64,000 bases of DNA from Rubellimicrobium arenae (GTDB lineage Bacteria; Pseudomonadota; Alphaproteobacteria; Rhodobacterales; Rhodobacteraceae): positions 92,886-156,885 of the forward strand of contig NZ_JAFMSS010000011.1 in the NCBI RefSeq assembly GCF_017916295.1, in the 5' to 3' direction. Position numbers and translations under genes: made by a program. This document shows positions 41,769 to 50,578 of the stretch, piece by piece. Positions within the stretch are counted from its first letter, which is position 1; each line of letters opens with the position of its first letter. The notes beneath the pieces were generated by a model that was not told the DNA's origin, did not search any database, and worked only from the letters and a program-made list of their open reading frames with translations.

Positions 41769-43085
41769 ATGATCCGCGACTGGCTCCACGACCGAATGCC
41801 GCGCTCCCTGGTCGCGCGGGCCGCCCTGATCCTGGTCCTTCCGGTCATCATCCTCCAGCTGGCCGTCTCGGTCGGCTTCGTCCAGCGCTACTACGAGGAT
41901 GTGACGCGGCAGATGACGCGATCACTGCTTCTCGAACTGCGGTTCCTGGCCGAAGCGGCGGCGTCGGCCCCCGATGCTCCCACCGCGCTGGCCTATGCCA
42001 CGGCCGCCGCGGTGCCGCTGGAGCTTGACGTCGCGCTCCTCCCGGCGGCGCCCGAACGGGACGACATCCCGCAATGGGACCTGGCCGGGCAGGCCATGGC
42101 CGACACCCTGCGCGAGGGCCTGCCGGAACTCGCCGCGGTCGATCTCGGGACGCCGCGACGGGTGCGCATCTGGATCGACACGCCGAACGGGTTGCTCGAG
42201 GTGAACTTCGCGCGGCGACGGATCGCGGCGACCAACCCGCATCAGCTGCTGGTCCTGACCGGGGTCCTGGGGCTTCTGCTGACGGCGGTCGCCTATGTGT
42301 TCCTTCGCAACCAGATGCGCCCGATCCAGCGGCTCGCGCGGGCGGCGACGGCCTACGGTCGCGGCCGCATCATCCCGTTCCGGCCATCGGGCGCGCAGGA
42401 GGTGCGGGCGGCGGGGACCGCCTTCCTCGATATGCGCAACCGGATCGAACGGCAGACGCAGGCCCGCACGACGATGCTGGCCGGGATCAGCCACGACCTG
42501 CGGACGCCGCTGACGCGCCTGCGGCTCGGCCTGTCGCTCCTCGACGACGACGAGGCCCGGGATCTCGTGCGGGACGTGGACGACATGAGCCGCATGGTGG
42601 ACGCCTTCCTGGCCTTCTCGCGGGGGGACGCCGGCGACACGCAGGAGCCGACCTCCGTTGCCGTCCTGGTGCGCAGCGTCGTCGAGGACTATCGCCGTGC
42701 GGGCGACCCGGTGGTCCTGACCCCGATCGCGGGCGCCGATCCGGGGCCGGTCCCGATGCGCCCCATGGCCATCCGCCGGGCGCTCGAGAACCTGATCGGC
42801 AACGCGCTGGCCTATGGGACGCAGGTTCAGGTCGGCCTGTCCTTCAGCGACCGGACCATCCGCCTCGTCGTCGAGGACAACGGCCCCGGGATCCCGCCCG
42901 AGCGCCGGGACGAAGCGATGCGCCCCTTCACCCGGCTCGATCCCGCCCGCAACCAGGACAGTCCGGGGGTGGGGCTCGGGCTCGCCATCGTCGCGGATAT
43001 CGCGCGATCGCATGGGGGAAGCCTTCGCCTGGGTCAGAGCGCCACCCTCGGGGGGCTCCGCGCCGACCTGGTCCTGGCCCGCTAG
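41769..43085 (+). CDS. EnvZ-like sensor histidine kinase without adjacent regulator
   Basis: 438 residues. TM1 about 18-38, periplasmic domain about 40-155, TM2 about 158-179, HAMP about 180-232. The H-box AGISHDLRTPLTRLRL has His242. The N-box is ALENLIGNALAYG, G1 is VEDNGPGIPPE and G2 is GVGLGLAIV. No response-regulator gene is next to it; it lies 207 bp upstream of recA. The cognate regulator must be encoded elsewhere. Confidence 0.93.
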   Translation: MIRDWLHDRMPRSLVARAALILVLPVIILQLAVSVGFVQRYYEDVTRQMTRSLLLELRFLAEAAASAPDAPTALAYATAAAVPLELDVALLPAAPERDDIPQWDLAGQAMADTLREGLPELAAVDLGTPRRVRIWIDTPNGLLEVNFARRRIAATNPHQLLVLTGVLGLLLTAVAYVFLRNQMRPIQRLARAATAYGRGRIIPFRPSGAQEVRAAGTAFLDMRNRIERQTQARTTMLAGISHDLRTPLTRLRLGLSLLDDDEARDLVRDVDDMSRMVDAFLAFSRGDAGDTQEPTSVAVLVRSVVEDYRRAGDPVVLTPIAGADPGPVPMRPMAIRRALENLIGNALAYGTQVQVGLSFSDRTIRLVVEDNGPGIPPERRDEAMRPFTRLDPARNQDSPGVGLGLAIVADIARSHGGSLRLGQSATLGGLRADLVLAR

Positions 43086-43170
43086 CCCACCCCAAGCCCC
43101 TGCATTCCAAGCCTTTCCAGCTCTGGCCAAGGTGGGCGGTAACCTGCCGTTAACCTTGCCTGAGATATGG

Positions 43171-43185
43171 TTTCCAGCATGGAAA
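43171..43185. promoter_or_regulatory. Perfect dyad upstream of the recA promoter
   Basis: TTTCCA-gca-TGGAAA, perfect 6-bp arms, ending 4 bp before the predicted -35 box of recA. It does not match a LexA site. It could be an operator for another factor, or the remnant of a weak terminator for the kinase gene. Confidence 0.35.
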
Positions 43186-43189
43186 ACGC

Positions 43190-43218
43190 TTGAAATGTTC
43201 ACGGTTTGGTCCTATTTC
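43190..43218 (+). promoter_or_regulatory. Predicted recA promoter
   Basis: TTGAAA (43190-43195), a 17-bp spacer and TATTTC (43213-43218) form a reasonable housekeeping promoter. Transcription would start next to the SOS box, 75-80 bp before the recA ATG. Confidence 0.5.
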
Positions 43219-43227
43219 AGGATACCG

Positions 43228-43242
43228 GAACAAGACGGGAAC
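43228..43242. promoter_or_regulatory. LexA-binding SOS box of recA
   Basis: GAAC-AAGACGG-GAAC is the alphaproteobacterial SOS box (GTTC-N7-GTTC on the opposite strand). It lies 10 bp after the predicted -10 box and 50 bp before the recA start, so bound LexA would block transcription start. Confidence 0.8.
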
Positions 43243-43292
43243 AAAAGGCCTGATTGCCGCCAAGGGGCGGGCATGGGATAAGGACTCAGGAC

Positions 43293-44372
43293 ATGGCAGT
43301 GGCAGACCTCCTCACGATGACCGACAAAAAGACGGCCGATAAGCAGAAGGCCCTGGAAAGCGCACTGCAGCAGATCGAGCGGCAGTTCGGCAAGGGCTCG
43401 ATCATGAAGCTCGGCGGCGACAACAAGCTGCCCGAGATCGAGGCCACGTCGACCGGCTCCCTGGGCCTCGACATCGCCCTTGGCATCGGCGGCCTGCCCA
43501 AGGGCCGCATCATCGAGATCTACGGACCCGAATCCTCGGGCAAGACGACGCTGACGCTCCACGTCGTCGCCGAGGAACAGAAGAAGGGCGGCGTCTGCGC
43601 CTTCGTGGACGCCGAGCATGCGCTCGACCCGATGTACGCCAAGAAGCTTGGCGTGAACCTCGACGAGCTTCTGATCTCCCAGCCCGACACGGGGGAGCAG
43701 GCGCTCGAGATCGTGGACACCCTGGTCCGCTCGGGCGCGGTCAGCCTCGTCGTGGTCGACTCGGTCGCGGCGCTGACGCCCAAGAGCGAGCTCGAAGGCG
43801 ACATGGGCGACTCCTCGGTGGGCGTCCACGCCCGCCTGATGAGCCAGGCCATGCGCAAGCTGACGGGCTCGATCAGCCGGTCGAACTGCATGGTGATCTT
43901 CATCAACCAGATCCGGATGAAGATCGGCGTCATGTTCGGCTCGCCCGAGACGACGACGGGCGGCAACGCCCTGAAGTTCTACGCCTCGGTCCGCATGGAC
44001 ATCCGCCGCATCGGTGCCATCAAGGACCGCGACGAGGTCGTGGGCAACTCGACCCGCGTCAAGGTCGTCAAGAACAAGGTCGCTCCTCCCTTCAAGGAGG
44101 TCGAGTTCGACATCATGTACGGCGAAGGCATCTCCAAGACCGGGGAGCTCCTCGATCTCGGCGTCAAGGCCGGCGTGGTGGAGAAGTCGGGGAGCTGGTT
44201 CTCCTACGGCGACGAGCGGATCGGCCAGGGGCGTGAGAACGCCAAGCAGTTCCTCAAGGATCACGCCGACGTGGCCCTTCAGATCGAGGACAAGATCCGT
44301 GCGGCGCACGGGCTCGACTTCTCGGTGTCCAGCGAAGGCCACGACGAGGACGGCGACCTGGTCGAGATGTAA
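43293..44372 (+). CDS. recA: Recombinase RecA
   Basis: 359 residues. It forms filaments on single-stranded DNA, drives strand exchange and triggers LexA self-cleavage. Walker A is GPESSGKTT; the MAW-type segment FVDAEHALDP and the loop-2 region MKIGVMFGSPETTTGGNALKFYASVR are intact, and the acidic C-terminus (EGHDEDGDLVEM) is typical. The ATG at 43293 starts MAVADLLTM; an in-frame ATG 39 bp upstream would add non-conserved residues. Monocistronic: own SOS-controlled promoter upstream and an intrinsic terminator downstream. Confidence 0.98.
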   Translation: MAVADLLTMTDKKTADKQKALESALQQIERQFGKGSIMKLGGDNKLPEIEATSTGSLGLDIALGIGGLPKGRIIEIYGPESSGKTTLTLHVVAEEQKKGGVCAFVDAEHALDPMYAKKLGVNLDELLISQPDTGEQALEIVDTLVRSGAVSLVVVDSVAALTPKSELEGDMGDSSVGVHARLMSQAMRKLTGSISRSNCMVIFINQIRMKIGVMFGSPETTTGGNALKFYASVRMDIRRIGAIKDRDEVVGNSTRVKVVKNKVAPPFKEVEFDIMYGEGISKTGELLDLGVKAGVVEKSGSWFSYGDERIGQGRENAKQFLKDHADVALQIEDKIRAAHGLDFSVSSEGHDEDGDLVEM

Positions 44373-44404
44373 GGATCAAGGTCGTCCCGAAACGGACGGG
44401 GCAG

Positions 44405-44434
44405 GGGGCGGAGCCGCAGGGTTCCGCCCCTTTT
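44405..44434 (+). terminator. Rho-independent terminator of recA
   Basis: GGGGCGGA (44405-44412) pairs with TCCGCCCC (44423-44430), extended by GCC/GGT inside to an 11-bp stem with a GCAG loop, and followed at once by TTTT. It lies 33 bp after the recA stop. Confidence 0.8.
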
Positions 44435-44613
44435 CTCATGCGCCGGTGCCGTCCTGTGCCGCCGCGTCTCCCCGCGCCGTTGCGCGAGCGACCGGATGGG
44501 CGAACGGTGCCGCAACCGGTTCCTAAGCTGTTGATGCCAAGCTCCTCGTGAAACACTGGACCCCGCGTGACTCGGGGGCTATTCCACACCGACCGCTTCC
44601 GGGGAACTCCGCC

Positions 44614-47295
44614 ATGACCAGCCTCGCCGACATCCGCTCGACCTTCTTGGACTTCTTCGCCCGCAACGGCCACGAGGTCGTCTCGTCCTCCCCGCTCGTG
44701 CCGCGCAACGACCCGACCCTGATGTTCACCAACTCGGGGATGGTGCAGTTCAAGAACGTCTTCACCGGTCTTGAATCCCGGCCCTACAAGCGTGCCACGA
44801 CGGCCCAGAAATGCGTCCGCGCCGGCGGCAAGCACAACGACCTCGACAATGTGGGCTACACGGCGCGGCACCACACCTTCTTCGAGATGCTCGGCAACTT
44901 CTCCTTCGGCGACTACTTCAAGGAGAACGCGATCCCCTTCGCCTGGGAGCTGCTGACCAAGGACTTCGGAATCGATGGCAGCCGCCTGCTGGTGACGGTC
45001 TACCACACCGACGACGACGCCGCGAACATCTGGAAGAAGGTGGCGGGCCTGTCGGATGACCGCATCATCCGCATCCCGACGAACGACAACTTCTGGATGA
45101 TGGGGCCGACCGGTCCCTGCGGCCCCTGCACCGAGATCTTCTACGATCACGGCCCTTCGGTCTGGGGCGGCCCGCCGGGCTCGGCCGACCAGGACGGGGA
45201 CCGCTTCATCGAGATCTGGAACCTCGTCTTCATGCAGTTCGAGCAGTTCGAGGATGGATCGCGGCAGGGTCTCCCCCGCCCCTCGATCGACACCGGCATG
45301 GGGCTGGAACGGATCGGCGCGCTCCTTCAGGGCAAGCACGACAACTACGACACCGATCTCATGCGCGCGCTGATCGAGGCGTCAGCCCATGCCACGCATT
45401 CGGACCCGGACGGTCCCGGCAAGATCCATCACCGCGTCATCGCCGACCACCTTCGGTCCACCTCGTTCCTGATCGCCGATGGCGTGATGCCGTCGAACGA
45501 AGGGCGGGGCTACGTGCTGCGCCGCATCATGCGCCGCGCGATGCGCCATGCGGCGATGTTGGGGGCCAAGGATCCGGTGATGCACCGGCTCGTCCCCGCG
45601 CTCGTCCAGCAGATGGGGGCCGCCTATCCCGAGCTGTCGCGCGGGCAGGCGCTCATCACCGACACGCTGAAGCGCGAAGAGACCAAGTTCCGCGAAACGC
45701 TTGATCGCGGCCTGCGGCTTCTCGACGACGAGCTGGCGCGCCTGCCCGAAGGGGCCGACCTGCCCGGCGACGCGGCCTTCCGTCTTTACGGGACCTACGG
45801 CTTCCCGCTCGACCTGACGCAGGATGCCCTGCGCGAGAAGGGGCGCAGCGTCGACGTGGCCGGCTTCGAGGCCGCGATGAACGAGGAGAAGGCCCGCGCC
45901 CGTGCGTCCTGGGCCGGATCCGGCGAGGCCAAGGATGCTGCGGTCTGGTTCGACCTTGCCGAGACGTTCGGCGCGACCGAGTTCCTGGGCTACGACACCG
46001 AGAAGGCCGAGGCTCAGGTCCTGGCGATCGTGGAGAACGGCCAGTCGGTCGAGGCCGTGGACGGCCCGGGGAGCGCCTGGATCGTCGTCAACCAGACTCC
46101 GTTCTACGCGGAGTCGGGCGGTCAGGTCGCGGACCAGGGGTATCTGCGTCGCCTGAACGACCACGACTCGGTCGCCACGATTTCGGATGTCCAGAAGTTC
46201 GCGGACGGTCGCCTGTTCGCGCATCGGGTGACCCTCGACACCGGCCGCTTGGCGGTCGGCGACGCCGTCGGACTGGAAGTGGATCATGGCCGCCGGTCGG
46301 CGATCCGGGCCAATCACTCGGCCACCCACCTTCTCAACGAGGCGCTCCGCCTTGCCTTGGGCGAGCATGTCGCCCAGCGGGGCAGCCTCAACGCGCCGGA
46401 CCGTCTCCGCTTCGACTTCAGCCATGGCCAGGCTCTCACCAGCGACGAGCTGGCCCAGGTCGAGGGTGAGGTGAACAGCTACATCCGCCAGAACGGACCG
46501 GTCGAGACGCGGGTCATGACCCCGGACGACGCCCGGGACCTCGGGGCCCAGGCTCTCTTTGGAGAGAAGTACGGCGATGAGGTTCGCGTGGTTTCGATGG
46601 GGACGCGCGACGGCTCCGGCAAGGGCTCGGAGGGGCGGACCTATTCGCTCGAGCTTTGCGGAGGCACCCATGTCCAGCGGCTTGGCGACATCGGCGCCTT
46701 CGTTGTCCTGTCGGACAGCGCCTCCTCGGCTGGCGTTCGGCGGGTCGAAGCTCTGACTGGCCAGGCGGCTCTGGATCACCTGCGGGCGCGCGAACGTGCG
46801 CTTCAGGAAGTGGCAGGTCTTCTCAAGGCGCCTCTGAGCGAGGTGGGCGCGCGGGTCAAGTCCCTCATGGACGAACGTCGCTCGCTTCAGAACGAGGTCG
46901 CGCAACTCCGCCGCGAGCGTGCTCTGGGCGGGCCCGCGCGCGAGGCTCAGCCTTCACGCGAGGTCGGCGGCGTGCCATTCCGGGCGCAGGTCCTGTCCGG
47001 GGTGACCGGCAAGGACTTGCCCGCCCTGATCGATGGAATGAAGGCCGAGATGGGATCGGGCGCTGTGCTCCTGATCGCTGAAGATCAGGGCAAGGCCGCC
47101 GTGGCCGCGGGCGTGACCCCCGATCTTGCGCCCAAGCTGTCAGCGGTGGATATCCTGCGGGCCGCCGTGGCGGAACTCGGGGGCAAGGGCGGAGGGGGCC
47201 GGCCCGACCTCGCCCAAGGTGGCGCAGCCAGCGCCGCCAACGCCGAAGCGGCCATCAAGGCCGCAGAAGCCGTCATTGAGGGAGTACTCGCATGA
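44614..47295 (+). CDS. alaS: Alanyl-tRNA synthetase
   Basis: 893 residues, normal length. Class II aminoacylation core at the N-terminus (TSLADIRSTFLDFFARNGH, then FTNSGMVQFKNVF and RVAGGKHNDLDNVG-like motif 2 region). The editing domain has the zinc-binding HxxxH as NHSATHLL and CGGTH. The C-Ala domain closes the protein. The ATG at 44614 is the conserved start. The stop overlaps the DUF1330 gene as ATGA. No T-box or other leader was seen in the 240-bp gap after recA besides the recA terminator. Confidence 0.97.
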   Translation: MTSLADIRSTFLDFFARNGHEVVSSSPLVPRNDPTLMFTNSGMVQFKNVFTGLESRPYKRATTAQKCVRAGGKHNDLDNVGYTARHHTFFEMLGNFSFGDYFKENAIPFAWELLTKDFGIDGSRLLVTVYHTDDDAANIWKKVAGLSDDRIIRIPTNDNFWMMGPTGPCGPCTEIFYDHGPSVWGGPPGSADQDGDRFIEIWNLVFMQFEQFEDGSRQGLPRPSIDTGMGLERIGALLQGKHDNYDTDLMRALIEASAHATHSDPDGPGKIHHRVIADHLRSTSFLIADGVMPSNEGRGYVLRRIMRRAMRHAAMLGAKDPVMHRLVPALVQQMGAAYPELSRGQALITDTLKREETKFRETLDRGLRLLDDELARLPEGADLPGDAAFRLYGTYGFPLDLTQDALREKGRSVDVAGFEAAMNEEKARARASWAGSGEAKDAAVWFDLAETFGATEFLGYDTEKAEAQVLAIVENGQSVEAVDGPGSAWIVVNQTPFYAESGGQVADQGYLRRLNDHDSVATISDVQKFADGRLFAHRVTLDTGRLAVGDAVGLEVDHGRRSAIRANHSATHLLNEALRLALGEHVAQRGSLNAPDRLRFDFSHGQALTSDELAQVEGEVNSYIRQNGPVETRVMTPDDARDLGAQALFGEKYGDEVRVVSMGTRDGSGKGSEGRTYSLELCGGTHVQRLGDIGAFVVLSDSASSAGVRRVEALTGQAALDHLRARERALQEVAGLLKAPLSEVGARVKSLMDERRSLQNEVAQLRRERALGGPAREAQPSREVGGVPFRAQVLSGVTGKDLPALIDGMKAEMGSGAVLLIAEDQGKAAVAAGVTPDLAPKLSAVDILRAAVAELGGKGGGGRPDLAQGGAASAANAEAAIKAAEAVIEGVLA

Positions 47296-47576
47296 CCGCG
47301 CTCTGGATTGCCCATGTTCATGTGACCGACCCGGAGGCCTATGGTCGCTATGCCAAGCTTGCGACCGAAGCTATCGCGGCGCACGGGGGCGTGTTCCTCG
47401 CGCGCGGGGGTCGTTACGTCCAGCTTGAGGGTCGCGACCGTGCTCGCAACGTCGTCGCACGCTTTCCGAGCCTAGAGGCCGCGGTGGAGTGCTACAACTC
47501 TCCCGCCTACCAGGAGGCCCTGACTCATGCGAAGGGCGCAGCCGAACGCGACCTGATGGTTCTCGAGGAGGTCTGA
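47292..47576 (+). CDS. DUF1330 (YciI/Dabb-like) protein
   Basis: 94 residues. A single ferredoxin-like alpha/beta domain of the DUF1330 family: MTALWIAHVHVTDPEAYGRYAKLA, GGRYVQLEGRDRARNVVARFPSLEAAVECYNSPAYQEAL. It overlaps alaS by 4 bp (ATGA), so it is translationally coupled. Family function unknown; cytoplasmic. Confidence 0.9.
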   Translation: MTALWIAHVHVTDPEAYGRYAKLATEAIAAHGGVFLARGGRYVQLEGRDRARNVVARFPSLEAAVECYNSPAYQEALTHAKGAAERDLMVLEEV

Positions 47577-47581
47577 GACCC

Positions 47582-47612
47582 TGTCGCCGGCTGTCGAGGG
47601 CCGCCGGCGACA
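47582..47612 (+). terminator. Strong stem-loop after the alaS operon
   Basis: TGTCGCCGGC (47582-47591) and GCCGGCGACA (47603-47612) form a perfect 10-bp stem with an 11-nt loop, 5 bp after the DUF1330 stop. No T-run. It is the only structure seen in the 290-bp gap 47577-47866. Confidence 0.5.
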
Positions 47613-47866
47613 CAGGCTCGACACCCTGAACTGGGATGACGACGGCTGCCGTCGGCCGACGAACCAATCTGGGAAGATCGCGGCCAAGCCGCAACACGCC
47701 GTGCGGGCTTGGTCATTGTTCGCGGCAGAGCCACCCTTCGTTCCCATCTTATGGCAGGGCCGCCAGCGCGACGTGAATCAGTCAGGCGACTGACCGATCC
47801 GGCCAGGCGCTGCCACCCGTAGCTGCGAAGGTGGAACCGAAGCGGACCTTCACGGATTCGGCTGTC

Positions 47867-48628
47867 ATGGCACAACGCATCCCAGATCCCGAAGACCTCA
47901 AGGAGAAGGCGCTGGAGATCCACCGGCGGCTCTGCCGTGAGTACGGGTGCCCCATCGCCTATTTCCACGATCATGATCCGCTGAGCGAACTGATCTCGTC
48001 GCTTCTGTCGCACCGGACCCGGAATCAGGACTCCGGCCGAGCCTTCCAGGCGCTCCGGCGCACCTACCCGACCTGGGAAACGTTGCGCGACGCGCCGACC
48101 GCCGAGGTGGAGACGCTCATCAAGGGCGTGACCTGGCCCGAGCAGAAGGCGCCCCGCATCCAAGCTGTCCTGCGGGCCATCACGGAACGGCATGGGACCT
48201 TGGCGCTGGATTTCTTGGACGAACTACCAGTGCCCGAAGCGCGCGCCTGGCTCGAGCAGATCCCGGGGATCGGACCCAAGACCAGCGCCGCGGTCCTGTC
48301 CTTCAGCCGCCTGCGCAAGGCAGCGCTGCCCGTTGACAGCCACCATCACCGGGTCGCTCAGCGCACCGGACTGATCCCACGAACCATGGACGTCGGGCCG
48401 GCCCATGTCGCGCTCGCCGCGCTTTTGCCGCCGGAATGGGACGCCCAAACCGTCTACGACGATCATGAAGTGCTGATGCTGCATGGCCAGCGGTGCTGCT
48501 ACTTCCGCAACCCCGCCTGCCGTCGGTGCGTACTTCTTGACCTTTGCCCCACGGGGCAGGCGCTGAAAGCGCAGTCCTTCGGGACAGAGCGGACGAGCGC
48601 GGAACATCCCGCGCCGCCCGCCGCCTGA
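47867..48628 (+). CDS. Endonuclease III-like DNA glycosylase/lyase
   Basis: 253 residues. Helix-hairpin-helix LEQIPGIGPKTSAAVLSF with the catalytic Lys138, catalytic Asp157 in LPVDSHHHRVAQRTG, and a complete 4Fe-4S loop C-x6-C-x2-C-x5-C (CYFRNPACRRCVLLDLC). It differs from classic Nth in having LLSHRTRNQDS where Nth has LSAQTTD, so it belongs to a divergent endonuclease III subgroup. It excises oxidised bases or processes AP sites. The ATG at 47867 was chosen; an ATG 36 bp upstream is possible. Convergent with typA. Confidence 0.9.
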   Translation: MAQRIPDPEDLKEKALEIHRRLCREYGCPIAYFHDHDPLSELISSLLSHRTRNQDSGRAFQALRRTYPTWETLRDAPTAEVETLIKGVTWPEQKAPRIQAVLRAITERHGTLALDFLDELPVPEARAWLEQIPGIGPKTSAAVLSFSRLRKAALPVDSHHHRVAQRTGLIPRTMDVGPAHVALAALLPPEWDAQTVYDDHEVLMLHGQRCCYFRNPACRRCVLLDLCPTGQALKAQSFGTERTSAEHPAPPAA

Positions 48629-48635
48629 TCGTCCC

Positions 48636-50453
48636 TCAGCTCGCCTTGGCCTGACGCTTCCGCTCGTGCGGATCGAGGTGGCGCTTCCGCAGGCGGACCG
48701 CATTCGGCGTCACTTCGACCAGCTCGTCGTCGTCGATGTAGGCGATCGCCTGCTCGAGGGACATCTTGACCGGCGGCGTCAGCCGAACGGCCTCGTCCGT
48801 GCCGGAGGCGCGAACGTTGGTCAGCTTCTTGCCCTTGAGCGGGTTCACCTCGAGGTCATTGTCACGGCTATGCTCGCCGATGATCATGCCTTCGTACACG
48901 GGATCCTGCGGATCGATGAACATCTTGCCCCGATCTTCCAGGTTCCACAGCGCATAGGCCACGGCAGTCCCGTTCTCCATGGAGATCAGAACGCCCTGCC
49001 GACGGCCCTGGATTTCGCCCTTGTGGGCGGTCCAGCCGTGGAAGATCCGGTTGAGAACACCGGTCCCGCGCGTGTCGGTCAGGAACTCGCCCTGGTAGCC
49101 GATCAACCCACGCGACGGCACATGCGCGATGATCCGGGTCTTGCCCGCCCCGGCGGGACGCATCTCGACCAGGTCGCCCTTGCGCGGGCCGGTCAGCTTC
49201 TCGACCACGACGCCAGTGTAGTCGTCGTCCACGTCGATGGTGACCTCTTCGACCGGCTCCATGCGAACGCCGTTCTCTTCCTTGAAGAGCACGCGGGGCC
49301 GCGAGATCGAGAGCTCGAATCCCTCGCGGCGCATGTTCTCGATCAAGACGCCCATCTGAAGCTCGCCGCGGCCGTGCACCTCGAAGGCTTCACCGCTCGG
49401 CGTGTCGGTCACCTTGATGGCGACGTTCAGCTCGGCTTCCTTCATCAGGCGCTCGCGGATGACGCGCGACTGGACCTTCTTGCCGTCCCGTCCGGCCAGC
49501 GGCGAATCGTTGATCCCGAAAGTCACCGAGATGGTCGGCGGGTCGATGGGCTGGGCGGGCAGGGGAATGTCGATCGACAGGTCGCAGATGGTGTCGGCCA
49601 CGGTCGCCTTGGACATGCCGGCGAGCGTCACGATGTCCCCGGCCTCGGCGACGTCGATCGGCTGCTGGTTCAGGCCGCGGAAGGCCAGAACCTTCGATAT
49701 GCGGAACTGCTCAAGCCGCTCGCCGGTGCGGGACAGCGCCTTGACGGTGTCACCGGCGCGCAGCGACCCCGATTCGACGCGCCCCGTCAGGATGCGGCCG
49801 ATGAACGGGTCCGACGACAGCGTGGTCGCCAGCATCCGGAACGGCTGGTCCTTCTGGGCCAGCTGGCGCGGAGGCTCGACGTGGCGCACGATGAGGTCGA
49901 ACAGGGCGGACAGGTCCTGGCGGGGGCCGTCCAGCTCCATGTCGGCCCAGCCTGAGCGGCCCGAGGCGTAGACATGCGGGAAGTCGAGCTGCTGGTCGTT
50001 CGCGCCCAGGGCGGCGAACAGGTCGAAGCACTGGTCAAGGGCGCGGTCGGGATCGGCCTCGGGCTTGTCGACCTTGTTGAGCACGACGATGGGGCGGAGG
50101 CCGAGCGCCAGAGCCTTGGAGGTCACGAACTTGGTCTGGGGCATCGGGCCTTCGGCCGCGTCCACCAGGAGGCAGACCCCGTCCACCATGTTCAGGATCC
50201 GCTCCACCTCGCCGCCGAAGTCGGCGTGGCCGGGCGTGTCGACGATGTTGATGCGCGTCCCCTTCCACTCGACCGAGGTGCACTTGGCGAGGATGGTGAT
50301 GCCCCGCTCACGCTCGATGTCGTTGGAGTCCATGGCCCGCTCGGCCACCGCCTGGTTGTCGCGGAAGGCGCCGGACTGCTTGAGGAGCTGGTCCACCAGG
50401 GTCGTCTTGCCGTGGTCGACGTGCGCGATGATCGCGATATTGCGGATATCCAT
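48636..50453 (-). CDS. typA: Ribosome-associated GTPase TypA/BipA
   Basis: 605 residues, normal length. GTPase motifs: G1 AHVDHGKTT, G2/switch with ERERGITI, G3 DTPGHAD, G4 NKVDKPEADPDR. Domains II-III and the BipA-specific C-terminal domain (GTGVLNRIFHGW onward) follow. It acts on the ribosome under stress and in 50S assembly. The start MDIRNIAIIAHVDHGK at 50453 is conserved; an in-frame extension upstream is not. Monocistronic, minus strand. Confidence 0.97.
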   Translation of the reverse strand: MDIRNIAIIAHVDHGKTTLVDQLLKQSGAFRDNQAVAERAMDSNDIERERGITILAKCTSVEWKGTRINIVDTPGHADFGGEVERILNMVDGVCLLVDAAEGPMPQTKFVTSKALALGLRPIVVLNKVDKPEADPDRALDQCFDLFAALGANDQQLDFPHVYASGRSGWADMELDGPRQDLSALFDLIVRHVEPPRQLAQKDQPFRMLATTLSSDPFIGRILTGRVESGSLRAGDTVKALSRTGERLEQFRISKVLAFRGLNQQPIDVAEAGDIVTLAGMSKATVADTICDLSIDIPLPAQPIDPPTISVTFGINDSPLAGRDGKKVQSRVIRERLMKEAELNVAIKVTDTPSGEAFEVHGRGELQMGVLIENMRREGFELSISRPRVLFKEENGVRMEPVEEVTIDVDDDYTGVVVEKLTGPRKGDLVEMRPAGAGKTRIIAHVPSRGLIGYQGEFLTDTRGTGVLNRIFHGWTAHKGEIQGRRQGVLISMENGTAVAYALWNLEDRGKMFIDPQDPVYEGMIIGEHSRDNDLEVNPLKGKKLTNVRASGTDEAVRLTPPVKMSLEQAIAYIDDDELVEVTPNAVRLRKRHLDPHERKRQAKAS

Positions 50454-50578
50454 GAAGCTCTCTTTCGGGGAACGGGGCGGCGATACAATGCAGTTGCAGA
50501 AAAGGCTAGGGGGCGGCCCGGGCCGGCCACCCCCTTTCCCGTGCGTCATATAGGCACGTCCTGCTAGCTACGGAAGAG

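Noticed and set aside
44373..44613. T-box or other riboswitch before alaS
   Set aside because: The only structure is the recA terminator; no T-box core and the group rarely uses T-boxes.
48666..49955. 429-codon plus-strand frame
   Set aside because: Antisense to typA; the minus strand carries all GTPase motifs.
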